Shown here: positions 29,164 through 39,012 of the stretch, in pieces
How the letters are laid out: each line of letters starts with the position of its first letter
How positions within the stretch are numbered: position 1 is the first letter of the stretch
Source: Paramoeba atlantica
Taxonomy: Eukaryota; Discosea
Assembly (NCBI GenBank): GCA_977017575.1
Contig: CDRNVI010000021.1
Coordinates: 372,001 to 436,000, forward strand
DNA: 64,000 bases
Direction of reading: 5' to 3'
Program-made: the position numbers and the translations under genes
Notes under the pieces: model-generated
What the model was told of the DNA's origin: nothing
Seen by the model: only the letters and a program-made list of their open reading frames with translations
Database searches by the model: none

Positions 29164-29505
29164 TACTCCCCCTCTGATTAATTTTGGTAAATGGACTTTT
29201 TTTTAATTTTTCTCCCCCATTATTTTGATAATGATTTATCAAAAGATTCTATTTTTGATAAATAATAAATCAATTGTTTGCCTCGTTTCTATATATTTCG
29301 TTCTCTAGAACAGCGAAGTCACAATTTTTTCAGTTCGAATACCCAAAATGCCCCAAATCTGGGGTAAAAAGTTGCCGTTTTCGCCCAGAAATCGGGTATT
29401 TTTTCCCGAAAGCTGTTTTCAAATCTTATTTATTTTGATAAATGATAAATGGTAATAATAAGTCACTTTTATTTATTATTATCAAAATTAATCAGAGGGG
29501 GAGTA
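29164..29505. mobile_element. 342-bp Stowaway-like MITE, family 2
   Basis: Perfect terminal inverted repeats TACTCCCCCTCTGATTAATT followed by TTG at both ends, each bounded by TA. The interior is AT-rich with no transposase. The TA target and CTCCC end are reminiscent of plant Stowaway elements moved by mariner-like transposases. It ends about 80 bases before the next gene. Confidence 0.8.
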
Positions 29506-29586
29506 CACATTTTGAGGATTGATCATTTCATATTTCACAAAATTTGAATTTGGTTGTCAAAAGATAAATCAAGGCTTTCATACACT

Positions 29587-31122
29587 ATGAGTGGTCTGGG
29601 AAGAGACTCGGAAAAGAATTCAGTGAGTTTAAGTGCCGAAGCGCTTCCCAAAGTACATCATGAGCCGCCACAACACTTCGTATTGGCACACTACGGAAAC
29701 ACGCCAGGCACGTACTGGTGTCCGCAATACATTCCCCGCGACGATACGATTGTGCAGCGACTTAGTACCGCGTTCTCGCTCGTTATTGATCCAGCTTCCG
29801 AACAACTTCCACAACCACCGGTTCAAATTTTCGTCCGTTCGATATGTGTGTCTTACCTCATTGCGTCAGAATGCTTACTTCAACAAAGTTGCCCCCACCT
29901 CCATAAAGGCGAAAAGGAGATTCAAACAGAAGTAAGAAAACGATTACGGCGCGAAAATACAGTGGGAACCATTCCAGAGTCAGTTGATATTTCGGAACAG
30001 AAGGAACCATGCGTCAGCACGGAAAAAATTGCTGAATGGGTAAAGACACAACCTCGATTTTGGTTAGCCACTTTTTCCACGAATCGAGTAATTCTCTGGC
30101 TTCGACGATTCGAGGAAGTCGTACAGGGACGGCCATGGGATTCGTCCCGGTGGCTAATTACTCCTTTACAGGGTATTGTTTTGGTGTGTGACCCACATAT
30201 TCCTGACTTAGCTCATGCCGAACCAATTCAACTTTATTCAAGATTGATATGTAAAAACTATTTTCAATCACTAACATGTGATCGTCCAAACTGTACGCTA
30301 CTGCATCGCTTGGAGTCCGAACTTCGTGAAGCTGTAGGTAAGCGATATTTTGAACTTAAGGCTATGGGCAAGTTGGATCGTCTACAACAAATTGTCCACT
30401 TTGATTCAACCGGACAGCCTACACAATTGTCAACAACTCAACTACTTCGATTACAGCTGGAACAAAAAGAGGCTCGACGTACAGCTCGCTTGACTATGAA
30501 AATACTTCAGTCAGAGAGTTTGACGGAGGATTCTAGTTCTGGTACTCAAGTGAAATTAGATGAAAAGAACGAAAGCATCTTTTCTCGGAAATTATCTCAG
30601 TCCGGTCACTCCTTTGATCCGTTGGATAGCTTGGAATCAAATAAAGGAAAAGAGGCATATACATCCTCAACGCCAAGCGCACGTAGAAATGCGTCCGATA
30701 GACCTGAAGTGAGTGATGCTTCTTCGCGAGACAGTCGCATACCATACAGAAATGGTTCGCAACATCATTCTTGGAAAAGGAGAGCTGGAAGTCGTAGTCC
30801 TAGTCGTAGTCCTAAAGTAGCACGCGCAACCTCCTCTTCAAAGCATGGTCGAGATTACCACTGCTCCCCAGGGAACAACTCATCGTCCCGTAGAGGCCGT
30901 GAAGACAGGAGTCACAGATCAGAAATCGTCAGGAGACGATCCTCACGCTCGCCGGATCGTGATCGTGAATCTCGCATTAGAGATGATCGAAAAGGAAAAT
31001 CTAATGAGTATCGAGGGGAAAGGAGAAGAAGCACTCGTGAGTCAGAGGACAGTGGTGGATACCGATCTCGTCATTCAGAACGATCTTACCGTCACTCTAG
31101 TTACGAAAAATCTTATCGATGA
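29587..31122 (+). CDS. U2AF35-like protein: two CCCH fingers and RS tail
   Basis: The 511-residue protein has two CCCH zinc fingers: C87-x8-C96-x5-C102-x3-H106, and C222-x8-C231-x4-C236-x3-H240. About 115 residues lie between them. The C-terminal third is rich in Arg-Ser and Arg-Asp/Glu (GSRSPSRSPK, RRRSSRSPDRDRESR). Two CCCH fingers flanking a central domain plus an RS tail is the layout of U2AF35, which recognises the AG of 3' splice sites. The central RRM-like domain is not clear by eye, so another CCCH splicing factor is possible. The frame reaches a TTG upstream; the first ATG is 29587. Confidence 0.6.
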   Translation: MSGLGRDSEKNSVSLSAEALPKVHHEPPQHFVLAHYGNTPGTYWCPQYIPRDDTIVQRLSTAFSLVIDPASEQLPQPPVQIFVRSICVSYLIASECLLQQSCPHLHKGEKEIQTEVRKRLRRENTVGTIPESVDISEQKEPCVSTEKIAEWVKTQPRFWLATFSTNRVILWLRRFEEVVQGRPWDSSRWLITPLQGIVLVCDPHIPDLAHAEPIQLYSRLICKNYFQSLTCDRPNCTLLHRLESELREAVGKRYFELKAMGKLDRLQQIVHFDSTGQPTQLSTTQLLRLQLEQKEARRTARLTMKILQSESLTEDSSSGTQVKLDEKNESIFSRKLSQSGHSFDPLDSLESNKGKEAYTSSTPSARRNASDRPEVSDASSRDSRIPYRNGSQHHSWKRRAGSRSPSRSPKVARATSSSKHGRDYHCSPGNNSSSRRGREDRSHRSEIVRRRSSRSPDRDRESRIRDDRKGKSNEYRGERRRSTRESEDSGGYRSRHSERSYRHSSYEKSYR

Positions 31123-31573
31123 CGTTATAATTCATTACGAAAGTCTTTTAGAAGACCTTCTCTTAAGGTAGTGTTTACTACTTTTTATACTTCTATAATT
31201 GTTCGCTGGACACTACGTTTGACAATACGCGTCTTCGTGAATAGCGCACAGAGGCAAATCGAGGTGATGTAGCGAAGCATAGTTGAGCAATGCAATAAAT
31301 CGTGCTTTTTTACTCAAGGAATTGCTCTCAAAAGCACAATGCTAGATCTAGAAATATTATAGGCAACAAGTGGAGAATAAAGAAAGGATACAGAAATTAT
31401 TTCATATATCTATATTATTAATATACAACCCAGCCAACATTCAGTGCTATTTACCTTTTTGAACATACAAGGTACATGGTGGATGAAGCGAAAAGACTAC
31501 CTTGGCCAAATATCGAACATTATTTATACAACATTCAACGCTCTGTATGTTTTACAGTATTTTTCTAAAATCA
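31123..31573 (+). other. AT-rich intergenic spacer
   Basis: No gene, RNA fold or shared repeat recognised. The ProRS frame is open from a TTG at 31502, with several candidate ATGs downstream. Confidence 0.5.
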
Positions 31574-33676
31574 ATGAATCAAATTAACCAATCGTGTGTG
31601 ATTCAGCGAAAGCTACCACATAAACCAATGGATTTGGCGACGTGGAACGCGTACGTCAAAAGTGAAGAAAACAACTCATTTCCTATAAAGACGATGTTGT
31701 TGGCCATAAAGGGTGCACTACCCATGTTATTTTCACTTTCCTCGGATAAGAGCGCGGATTTAAAGACTCTGGCTTCGCAGCTTGGAGTCAAAAAAGATGC
31801 TGTTCGTGTAGCTTCAAAGGAGGTTATTCACAGAATCTTTGGTGCAGATGCACCGCATCCTCTTTCTGCACTGTGTATCGACGCTCTTCCGTCTTTTCCT
31901 GGTGAGTCACCGGTATCAATTGCGCTGGACAACGAAATTTTGCAGCTTCCTGACGATTCTCTCCTTGCATGTCTTGATGTCGAAGGGTCGGGGTCTGTAT
32001 TTTTGACTAAGAGAGAATTCCTCCAGTGTGTTACTCGAAACCTTTCTGGCGAAGTCTTAAACGTAAAGCTGGAAGGCTTACCAGACGGAATTTCATCTAA
32101 CGTTGGGAAAAATGCTGTAGCGGAAAAGAAAGGTCACATCGAAGCGGGTATTTCTCGTCTTGGTTTAGAGGTACGAAAGGAAACTAATTTCGTTGAGTGG
32201 TACAGTCAAATCTTAACAAGGTCGGAGCTGATCGAGTACTATGATATTTCTGGGTGCTACATTCTTCGTCCGTGGGCGTATGAAATATGGGAGAACGTAA
32301 AGTCTTGGTTTGACCGTCGCATCAAAGCTATAGGTGTGAAAAACTGCTATTTTCCAATGTTTGTGAGCAAGAGTGGTCTTGAGCGTGAAATGGGGCACAT
32401 TGAAGGTTTTGCCGCCGAGGTGGCATGGGTCACCAAAAGCGGGAACTCGGACCTTTCCGAACCTATTGCAATTCGTCCCACCTCGGAAACAGTAATGTAC
32501 CCGAGTTATGCAAAATGGATTCGTAGTCACCGAGATTTGCCCCTGCGATTAAACCAGTGGTGCAACGTCGTGAGATGGGAATTCAGTCACCCTACTCCGT
32601 TTATTCGCACGCGTGAGTTTCTGTGGCAAGAAGGTCACACCGCATGGGAGAGCCAAGAACAAGCTGGTGCGGAAGTAACGGAAATTTTAGGGCTATACAG
32701 ACGGGTGTACGAAGAGTTGCTTGCAGTCCCCGTTATTCCTGGTACGAAAACCGAAAAGGAAAAGTTTGCCGGAGGTCTGTACACAACAACTGTCGAAGCC
32801 TTTGTCCCCTCCACTGGCCGCGGCTGTCAGGCGGCTACTTCACATTGTCTAGGGCAAAATTTTGCCAAAATGTTTGGCATTGAATTTGAGGACGATAAAA
32901 AACAGAAACGCTTGGTGTGGCAGAACAGCTGGGGTCTAACCACGCGCTCTCTCGGGTTACTTATCATGGTACACGGTGATGATAAAGGTCTGGTATTACC
33001 ACCGCGTGTGGCTCCCTACCAGGTTGTCATTATCCCGTGCGGTATTACGGCCTCCATGGACGCCGATTTGCGTCAACGATTACTTTCTAGCGTGAACAAA
33101 TTAGCGCGTGAACTGGGGGACCAGGATGTGCGGGTTCATGCGGATACCCGAGTGCACTATTCCCCTGGCTGGAAATACAACTACTGGGAGCTCAAAGGAG
33201 TGCCACTGAGAATTGAGTTCGGTCCCAAAGAGCTGGATGGTCAGACGTACACAGTGTGTCTGCGGCACGACGGAATTAAGACAACCGTAAGGAAGAATTA
33301 CTTAGTATCTGACATTAACGTGGTGCTTGAGCGCATTCAGAAGGAGATGTTTGAAAGAGCTCAAGCAGTTCGTAAGGAAAGAATAATGAGGGTGTCGAAT
33401 TGGGTGGAATTTGTATCTGTCTTGAACAAAAAATGTTGCCTTCTTTCTCCGTGGTGTGGTAGAGAAGTATGTGAAGACAATATTAAGAAGGTGAGTGCGG
33501 AGGAAAGCAAGCAACTGCTACAGGCTGATGAAGAGGATACGCGGGCTCCAAGCATGGGGGCCAAGGCACTTTGCATACCTTTTGATCAAACGCACAATGT
33601 TAGCGACCAGAAGTGCATATTTCCGGGATGTAATGAAATCGCAAAGTTTGAAGTTTTGTTCGGAAGATCTTATTGA
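31574..33676 (+). CDS. PRORS: Prolyl-tRNA synthetase, eukaryote/archaeal type
   Basis: Class II synthetase charging tRNA-Pro. The 700-residue protein has an N-terminal domain of about 170 residues in the position of the YbaK/ProX-like editing domain known from trypanosomatid and apicomplexan ProRS (VKKDAVRVASKEVIHRIFG). The catalytic core begins at NFVEWYSQILTRSELIEYYD. Motif 2 is RWEFSHPTPFIRTREFLWQE, and PTSETVMYPSYAKWIRSHRD binds substrate. The anticodon domain contains GVPLRIEFGPKEL. It ends VLFGRSY, the usual C-terminal Tyr of this class. The start is uncertain: 31574, or 31628 (MDLATWNAY), since an AG acceptor-like site lies between them; an ATG at 31547 is also in frame. Confidence 0.93.
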   Translation: MNQINQSCVIQRKLPHKPMDLATWNAYVKSEENNSFPIKTMLLAIKGALPMLFSLSSDKSADLKTLASQLGVKKDAVRVASKEVIHRIFGADAPHPLSALCIDALPSFPGESPVSIALDNEILQLPDDSLLACLDVEGSGSVFLTKREFLQCVTRNLSGEVLNVKLEGLPDGISSNVGKNAVAEKKGHIEAGISRLGLEVRKETNFVEWYSQILTRSELIEYYDISGCYILRPWAYEIWENVKSWFDRRIKAIGVKNCYFPMFVSKSGLEREMGHIEGFAAEVAWVTKSGNSDLSEPIAIRPTSETVMYPSYAKWIRSHRDLPLRLNQWCNVVRWEFSHPTPFIRTREFLWQEGHTAWESQEQAGAEVTEILGLYRRVYEELLAVPVIPGTKTEKEKFAGGLYTTTVEAFVPSTGRGCQAATSHCLGQNFAKMFGIEFEDDKKQKRLVWQNSWGLTTRSLGLLIMVHGDDKGLVLPPRVAPYQVVIIPCGITASMDADLRQRLLSSVNKLARELGDQDVRVHADTRVHYSPGWKYNYWELKGVPLRIEFGPKELDGQTYTVCLRHDGIKTTVRKNYLVSDINVVLERIQKEMFERAQAVRKERIMRVSNWVEFVSVLNKKCCLLSPWCGREVCEDNIKKVSAEESKQLLQADEEDTRAPSMGAKALCIPFDQTHNVSDQKCIFPGCNEIAKFEVLFGRSY

Positions 33677-34002
33677 AACTTCTATTATTGTTTTAGTGGT
33701 GTAAATCTCATATCTTACAGTATGCTTTACACAAATTTTATGACGTATTACATGGCTTTTTTTGGAAATTTGTCAGCTCGAAAACTGCGAGTGTAAGATA
33801 TCTTTGGCAAACGCTTCGTCGCTAAAGTTTTACTCATTTTTTATTCGTGTGTCCCACAGCAAATAGTATTTCACACAGCAAATATTACGTGTTTATCCAA
33901 GGATCGATTTTTGTTTATGCACGCTACTTTCTAAAACTAGTACATAAAATGTTGGGATCTTTTACAATCTTATTTTACAATCTTATTTTCATCTGAATTC
34001 GA
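33677..34002 (+). other. AT-rich intergenic spacer
   Basis: No gene. TTTACAATCTTATTT is duplicated in tandem near 33961-33990. Confidence 0.5.
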
Positions 34003-34941
34003 ATGCAATATTCGTTTTCCGTTGCCACAACGCGGTTACGAATGCAGTACGCCAGCGCATTGCGACATTGCTTTCTTTTGAGAAACACACCGAATGAAGC
34101 CATCATCTCTTATCAAAGAAGGTACTACAATTTCACGTTCCGATTATTAAAATCCGGTAGTTCTCTGGACACTTTTCCAGATGACGTCTCCCGTTCAAAA
34201 ATGGGTAGCAAATCGCTCAAAGCTGATGGCGACGTTCCAGTCACGAATGTTTCCGATGGTGACAGTACAAATACATCTTCGAAAACCAACATATCTTCGA
34301 TAACGTACGTTTCACATACTGAAAGATTCGTTTGTGAAACCGAATCTCCCGAGTTGACTGATTATGGGGATATCCCAACTATCACCGTCTCTGATTCTAG
34401 CGCGGAAGAGATGAAGAGCTACTCTCCTATATCCCTCATTTCCGTTTTGGGCAAAGAATCAAGAGCTCGAGCTGACCATATCGATTGCAGTCAGCAAAAA
34501 GATAAAATGGGCGAAAATTTTGATTCAAGGAAATCATCCGATAATCCCCATCATCTTAATATGTCGAAGGATGAAACATTAGAGAGTATTGCGGTCGAGG
34601 ACAGCTCTATAAATTTTTCGGATGATGTTCATGATTCTCTGAACGCAGGCGAGATGCTCACGGAAAAATTGGGAACAGAAATTAACACAGAAGTTGAATT
34701 AGAAATGCAGGCGAATATTACCATTACGGAAGATAAAACATCTGAGGATGCTTGTTCGACCTTTACAACGGAAGACTCATTAGAGTTCCAGGAGCTTGAG
34801 GTAGGGGAATTGCAAAGTGCCGAAACCGTTAAGGTGACGCCTAACGATAAGGGAGTCGCCACGGAGACTTCGGAATTAGAAGATAGTGATTGGCTAGAAG
34901 GGAGTCTTTTCGATTCAGAGAATTCCTTCAAGGGGCCTTGA
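34003..34941 (+). CDS. Hypothetical acidic protein, possible mitochondrial presequence
   Basis: Not recognised. The 312-residue product begins with an Arg-bearing, non-acidic segment MQYSFSVATTRLRMQYASAL that could be a mitochondrial presequence. The remainder is low-complexity, rich in Ser, Thr, Glu and Asp, with no visible domain. It ends DWLEGSLFDSENSFKGP. It is probably largely disordered. Coding status rests on the long open frame with ATG start and sensible codon use. Confidence 0.5.
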   Translation: MQYSFSVATTRLRMQYASALRHCFLLRNTPNEAIISYQRRYYNFTFRLLKSGSSLDTFPDDVSRSKMGSKSLKADGDVPVTNVSDGDSTNTSSKTNISSITYVSHTERFVCETESPELTDYGDIPTITVSDSSAEEMKSYSPISLISVLGKESRARADHIDCSQQKDKMGENFDSRKSSDNPHHLNMSKDETLESIAVEDSSINFSDDVHDSLNAGEMLTEKLGTEINTEVELEMQANITITEDKTSEDACSTFTTEDSLEFQELEVGELQSAETVKVTPNDKGVATETSELEDSDWLEGSLFDSENSFKGP

Positions 34942-35749
34942 ATTTCATTGAATTTTATGCCTTGCTACGCGATTTCGGGATCAAAATCGAACTCTTCGAC
35001 TTAACACCTTTCAATTCTTTTGTAAAAAAGACCCCCTTTTCAACCTTTACTGGAGTTCAGTAATCTCCCGAACTTGCTATTCCGAAACACTAATTGAGCT
35101 ACCACATTCACCTTCGAATATATCCCATGTGACTGTGATCAGAACACCTCACTACTGTACTCTTGTTACTTAGATAATAAGAGCGGAATCACAACTACGC
35201 TTTTTATTTCATCAATCATTCTTGGAGGACGAGATTACTGGAGAACGAGCTTGTTTGTGACGTCTTACCCGCAGCTATGAAGTCAGTATTGCAGATGCGA
35301 TGCTGTATGTCTTCCAATGTCCCGAAACAGTAAAAAATCCATTGAAAGGTGGATTCAATGCTTCGTCGCCTAAGTTCATAGGCAGCCGTTTTGAAAATCT
35401 TTGGTCGAGGTGCAGCGAAGAGGAACAAAAAAATTAGAAGTTACCTTGGTATTGGTCGTAATGAGGTCATAGTGAGAAAGAGCAAAAGTCCTTTTCGTAA
35501 CCTTTCTGTTAAATGTATCTTGTACTTCGTACAAAAATAACTTTATAAACGAAATTTACATGTCATAAATTATACATCAAAATACTGGTACATCAATGTG
35601 TTCCAGACGCCATACTACACCTACTGTATGTAGACACATACTGTATCTAGTTTTTGGTTCCTTGCATGATGGCCAGGAATATCGAAAGTGGACTTCATTT
35701 CCCTATGCTACCCACGTGCACGATTTCGTGGAGTCTCCTCTAGCGCGAG
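34942..35749 (+). other. Intergenic region without supported gene
   Basis: About 800 bases. A 70-codon minus-strand frame (35216-35428) and a 67-codon plus-strand frame (35596-35799, overlapping the next start in another frame) were considered and not supported. The plus-strand one could act as an upstream ORF. No repeats shared with the mobile-element zones were seen. Confidence 0.45.
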
Positions 35750-37507
35750 ATGTTTGGTTTAATATTAGTTTGTGTTTCGCGCTTATGCAAACTATGTAAA
35801 AGCATACAGCTAAAAAAGAAGTGCTCCTGTAATGGTCAGCTAAAATTGGACAGCGGAAGATACGTTTATTGGATGCAGCTTGACTCAGAGATTCCCTCTT
35901 CTGATGTAAAAGATTCAACAACTCCCATTGACGAAGTGCTGGATAATACCAACTCGTCGGAAATGATTTTACAGAGAGAATCCCAATCAACTTCATTATC
36001 CGTGGAGGGATCAGAGGTCTATACGTTTGCCAGACTCGGCTCGTTTTTTCGTGAGTTGTCCTTAAATTTGCCCCCATTCTTTGTTTGCTCTTCGCACTTG
36101 AATTTTCTTGATGGACCTCACAATTTTTATCGTGAGCTGCAGAATCTAATTACTACGGCGACAAGACGGTTAGTTCTGGCATCTCTTTATTTCAGCGGCA
36201 ATACCAATGCTGAAAGATTGCTCTTGAAGTTACTACGCGCTCAGCTAGAAAAAATGCCCTTACTTAAGGTGTATCTCATCTTTGATTACAATCGAATGAA
36301 GCGTAGTGGGGAGTATGCTGCAGTATTCTTCGAAGAATTGAAGAAATCTTTTCCGGATCGCGTTTACTACGCACTTTTTCGAGTCCCAATGACACCTTTT
36401 TGGGTAAATTGGGTCAACAATAAAAAGTTGCGAGAATTTGCGGGTGTTTTTCACATTAAAATGTACGTTTCTGATAACACAGTTCTATGGTCAGGTGCCA
36501 ATCTCTCTGAGCACTACTTCACGTCACGTACGGATCGGTACATGAAAATTCGTGACGAGCCGGATCTCTGCGATTGGTGCCTCAAACTTGCCGAAGCACT
36601 ATGGAACTACGCGCATTCGCAAATGAACGGATGCATGGATGCTACAGGTAGTATTGGAAGTACATGTACATCTGACTCTCTCATTAAAGTGGCGAATTTA
36701 GTGAATACAAACATCTCTCTATATGATGTCCTTAGTCCCTTTTGCAGACCAGCTCCTGTGACGTCAACAGTAACAGATACTGTGATTTTTCCGTATCTTC
36801 AACTTGGAACCGTCGGTCTTTTCTACGACAGCATTGTTACTGTACGTTTATTGCAGCATGCACGGACTATACCTAGCAGTCATGCTGTCATATCTAGCGC
36901 CTATTTTAATTTTACAAACGAAGTTTTACGCACAACTCTTCAAGAAGCGAGGAATGAGGTGCATATTATTACTTCCGCCCTGGAATGCAATTCTTTTCAC
37001 GGGGGCACTGGGATTACTCGTTTTGTTCCTCGTATGTATGCTTACCTCGCTCGCTCTTTTCATCGTATTGTACGGGATTATGGGCAATCACATCGCTTGA
37101 AACTTTGGACTTGGGAAAAGGCGGATTCTACTTATCACGGAAAAGGGTTCTGGCTTACACTACAGGAATGCGCAGCAAGGAAATATGCGCGCGATTCTTC
37201 ACATGACCCGAGAAATCTTGAAGCAAAGCGGCATTCAAGATGTCCTGCCATGACCATCGGAAGCAGCAATTTGGGTAAACGGTCAGAAGAAAGGGACTTG
37301 GAGCTGAATATCCTTATTTTGACAGCCAATTCCGAGCTACAAAAATGCTTTTCCGAAGAGAGAAATTATATTTTTAAGCGGGCTTCACTAATTGATGATG
37401 TTACTCCATTACGGAAACCAAACGAACACCTGTATAGCGCAATGAAAAGATTTTTTCTGCGCCCTTTCGTTGCTCTTCTGGCTGAGCTCGCAAAAAGTTA
37501 CCTTTGA
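35750..37507 (+). CDS. PGS1: Phosphatidylglycerophosphate synthase (PLD-type PGS1)
   Basis: Mitochondrial enzyme making phosphatidylglycerophosphate from CDP-diacylglycerol and glycerol-3-phosphate, the committed step to cardiolipin. The 585-residue protein has HKD motif 1 in FHIKMYVSDNTVLWSGANLS (H235, K237, D242), followed by YFTSRTDRY. The second motif is YHGKGFWLTL with IGSSNLGKRSEERDLELN. An insertion of about 20 residues rich in basic and Ser residues lies between the second HKD and IGSSN. The N-terminus MFGLILVCVSRLCKLCKSI is hydrophobic and basic, compatible with a mitochondrial signal. The eukaryotic PLD-type family is separate from bacterial PgsA. Confidence 0.9.
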   Translation: MFGLILVCVSRLCKLCKSIQLKKKCSCNGQLKLDSGRYVYWMQLDSEIPSSDVKDSTTPIDEVLDNTNSSEMILQRESQSTSLSVEGSEVYTFARLGSFFRELSLNLPPFFVCSSHLNFLDGPHNFYRELQNLITTATRRLVLASLYFSGNTNAERLLLKLLRAQLEKMPLLKVYLIFDYNRMKRSGEYAAVFFEELKKSFPDRVYYALFRVPMTPFWVNWVNNKKLREFAGVFHIKMYVSDNTVLWSGANLSEHYFTSRTDRYMKIRDEPDLCDWCLKLAEALWNYAHSQMNGCMDATGSIGSTCTSDSLIKVANLVNTNISLYDVLSPFCRPAPVTSTVTDTVIFPYLQLGTVGLFYDSIVTVRLLQHARTIPSSHAVISSAYFNFTNEVLRTTLQEARNEVHIITSALECNSFHGGTGITRFVPRMYAYLARSFHRIVRDYGQSHRLKLWTWEKADSTYHGKGFWLTLQECAARKYARDSSHDPRNLEAKRHSRCPAMTIGSSNLGKRSEERDLELNILILTANSELQKCFSEERNYIFKRASLIDDVTPLRKPNEHLYSAMKRFFLRPFVALLAELAKSYL

Positions 37508-37664
37508 ACCACAGGAGCTTTAGACTAAAAGGTCTTCCAAAAGGATCTCGTACAGAATTCTAATGTGTACACATCCGTTGTTTTATATCCCCAGATTCGT
37601 ACGGGTTACAGTTTCGTACTTTTTTAATTAACTATAAACTATTTGGATCTGCACTTCAATTTCA

Positions 37665-37687
37665 ATAAACAAACATTTTTTTCACAG
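37665..37687 (+). promoter_or_regulatory. Splice acceptor abutting start codon
   Basis: A tract ending ACATTTTTTTCACAG directly touches the ATG at 37688, as at Rab1. This fits a spliced-leader addition site with almost no native 5' UTR. Confidence 0.5.
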
Positions 37688-38758
37688 ATGGATGACTCCT
37701 CTGAGAAATTGTCTGACATTGTGAGGTCCTTGGAGAAGGTTATTGTTGAAGTTCGACAATCATCAGAAACGAAGCCCAAACCTAACAAAAAAACGACGGA
37801 AAATGAAATTGCTTCACTCGAATCTGTCCTGTCCATTATTTCCCAGCTGGAAAACATCAAAGCGAACTGTGATTTCCTAGCCAATGACCTCGAAACGTGG
37901 AAAGCTGGAGATCTCAAAATGATCGCGGAACGCTGCAAACTCCAAACCGAGCTCCACAAACTCCAAAAAGAGTCCAAACGCACCGCAGGTTGCCCCCACG
38001 ACACCCCCCACTCCGAGGCCTCCGACAACCCCCTCCGTGGTCACCCCAACGACCCCTCCGGTTGGGGCATTTCCCATGTCCCCACCCCTCTCGCCGTCGC
38101 CACCCCGGAACCTCCCCCTCCCCCACCGGAATCACACCACCGTGTGGTCCTCCCCCCCACCACCCTCTCCCCCACCACACTACGCTACACGAGTACCGAT
38201 CCCCCCCACCACAGCGCACTCCCCCTCCTGCCCTACCCCCACGGTGTCGCCTCGGTGAGTTCCTCTCCTGAGCCCATGCCCTTGGCCCCTCTCCCCTCCC
38301 ACACCTCCCCAGGGCGTCGTCACCCCCATCACGGTGCTCACCATGACTATGATCATCATAAAGATAACCCAAAGAATAAAAATAGCCAAAATATGTTAAT
38401 TAAAAATAATAAAAAGGACCATCCAAATCCTCAAACACCCTTTTCACCCCATGAAGGCCTTTTCCCTAAGACCGTAAGAAAAGGGGGAGAAGGCCGGTGG
38501 GGGATTCCCCCGTGGGTGGACACCGTGAAAACGGTGCTGTGGGAGAACCTCACACCGGATGCGGTGCTCCGCGGGGTGGGGCTGGTGGGTCTCGGGGTGG
38601 GGGTGGGGGTGGTGTCGCGGAGAGGGGGGGAAGGGGGGGAGGAGGAGGGGAGAGAGAAGAGTGTTGTGGGGGTGGGAAGTAAAATATCGACTTCAAGTGG
38701 GTCGATTCCGGCGTATGCTGATTTTGTGGTACAGGGGGGAAAAAGGGGTGGAAGGTAA
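37688..38758 (+). CDS. Hypothetical coiled-coil protein with skewed low-complexity body
   Basis: Not recognised. The first 110 residues are helical and charged, likely coiled coil (EKLSDIVRSLEKVIVEVRQS, LQTELHKLQKESKR). The rest splits by base skew. A C-rich stretch (38000-38330) encodes Pro/His/Ser/Thr-rich sequence, an AT-rich middle (38340-38420) encodes Asn/Lys/His, and a G-rich end (38480-38758) encodes Gly/Val/Arg/Glu (VGLGVGVGVV, RRGGEGGEEEG). The skewed part may be poorly constrained. The start is the ATG on the AG acceptor; the frame upstream has only a TTG. Confidence 0.55.
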   Translation: MDDSSEKLSDIVRSLEKVIVEVRQSSETKPKPNKKTTENEIASLESVLSIISQLENIKANCDFLANDLETWKAGDLKMIAERCKLQTELHKLQKESKRTAGCPHDTPHSEASDNPLRGHPNDPSGWGISHVPTPLAVATPEPPPPPPESHHRVVLPPTTLSPTTLRYTSTDPPHHSALPLLPYPHGVASVSSSPEPMPLAPLPSHTSPGRRHPHHGAHHDYDHHKDNPKNKNSQNMLIKNNKKDHPNPQTPFSPHEGLFPKTVRKGGEGRWGIPPWVDTVKTVLWENLTPDAVLRGVGLVGLGVGVGVVSRRGGEGGEEEGREKSVVGVGSKISTSSGSIPAYADFVVQGGKRGGR

Positions 38759-39012
38759 AGGAGTGTAAGAAAGGGCGAAGGAAAGGGAGAAGAGGGGTGT
38801 GGTTTGAGATGGCGGAGAGTCCCGCGACAGGGGTAGGTGTTTATAGTTTATAGTCGTGCTGAATATCTGATGCTAGATAGAGGATAATGTGTATGTTGTT
38901 TGCTAGATTTACGAATGTTTACTAGAAGCGTTGAATCTAATCCATAGCTAGAACTGTAGAATTATACGTGTACTGATTCGTAGAAAACAATTAACTGTTT
39001 TTGTGTTAACGT

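Noticed and set aside
35596-35799. 67-codon ATG frame overlapping the PGS1 start
   Set aside because: No recognisable features; at best an upstream ORF.
37897-38372. Pro-rich plus-strand and Gly-rich minus-strand frames
   Set aside because: Same skew artefact within the 37688 gene.
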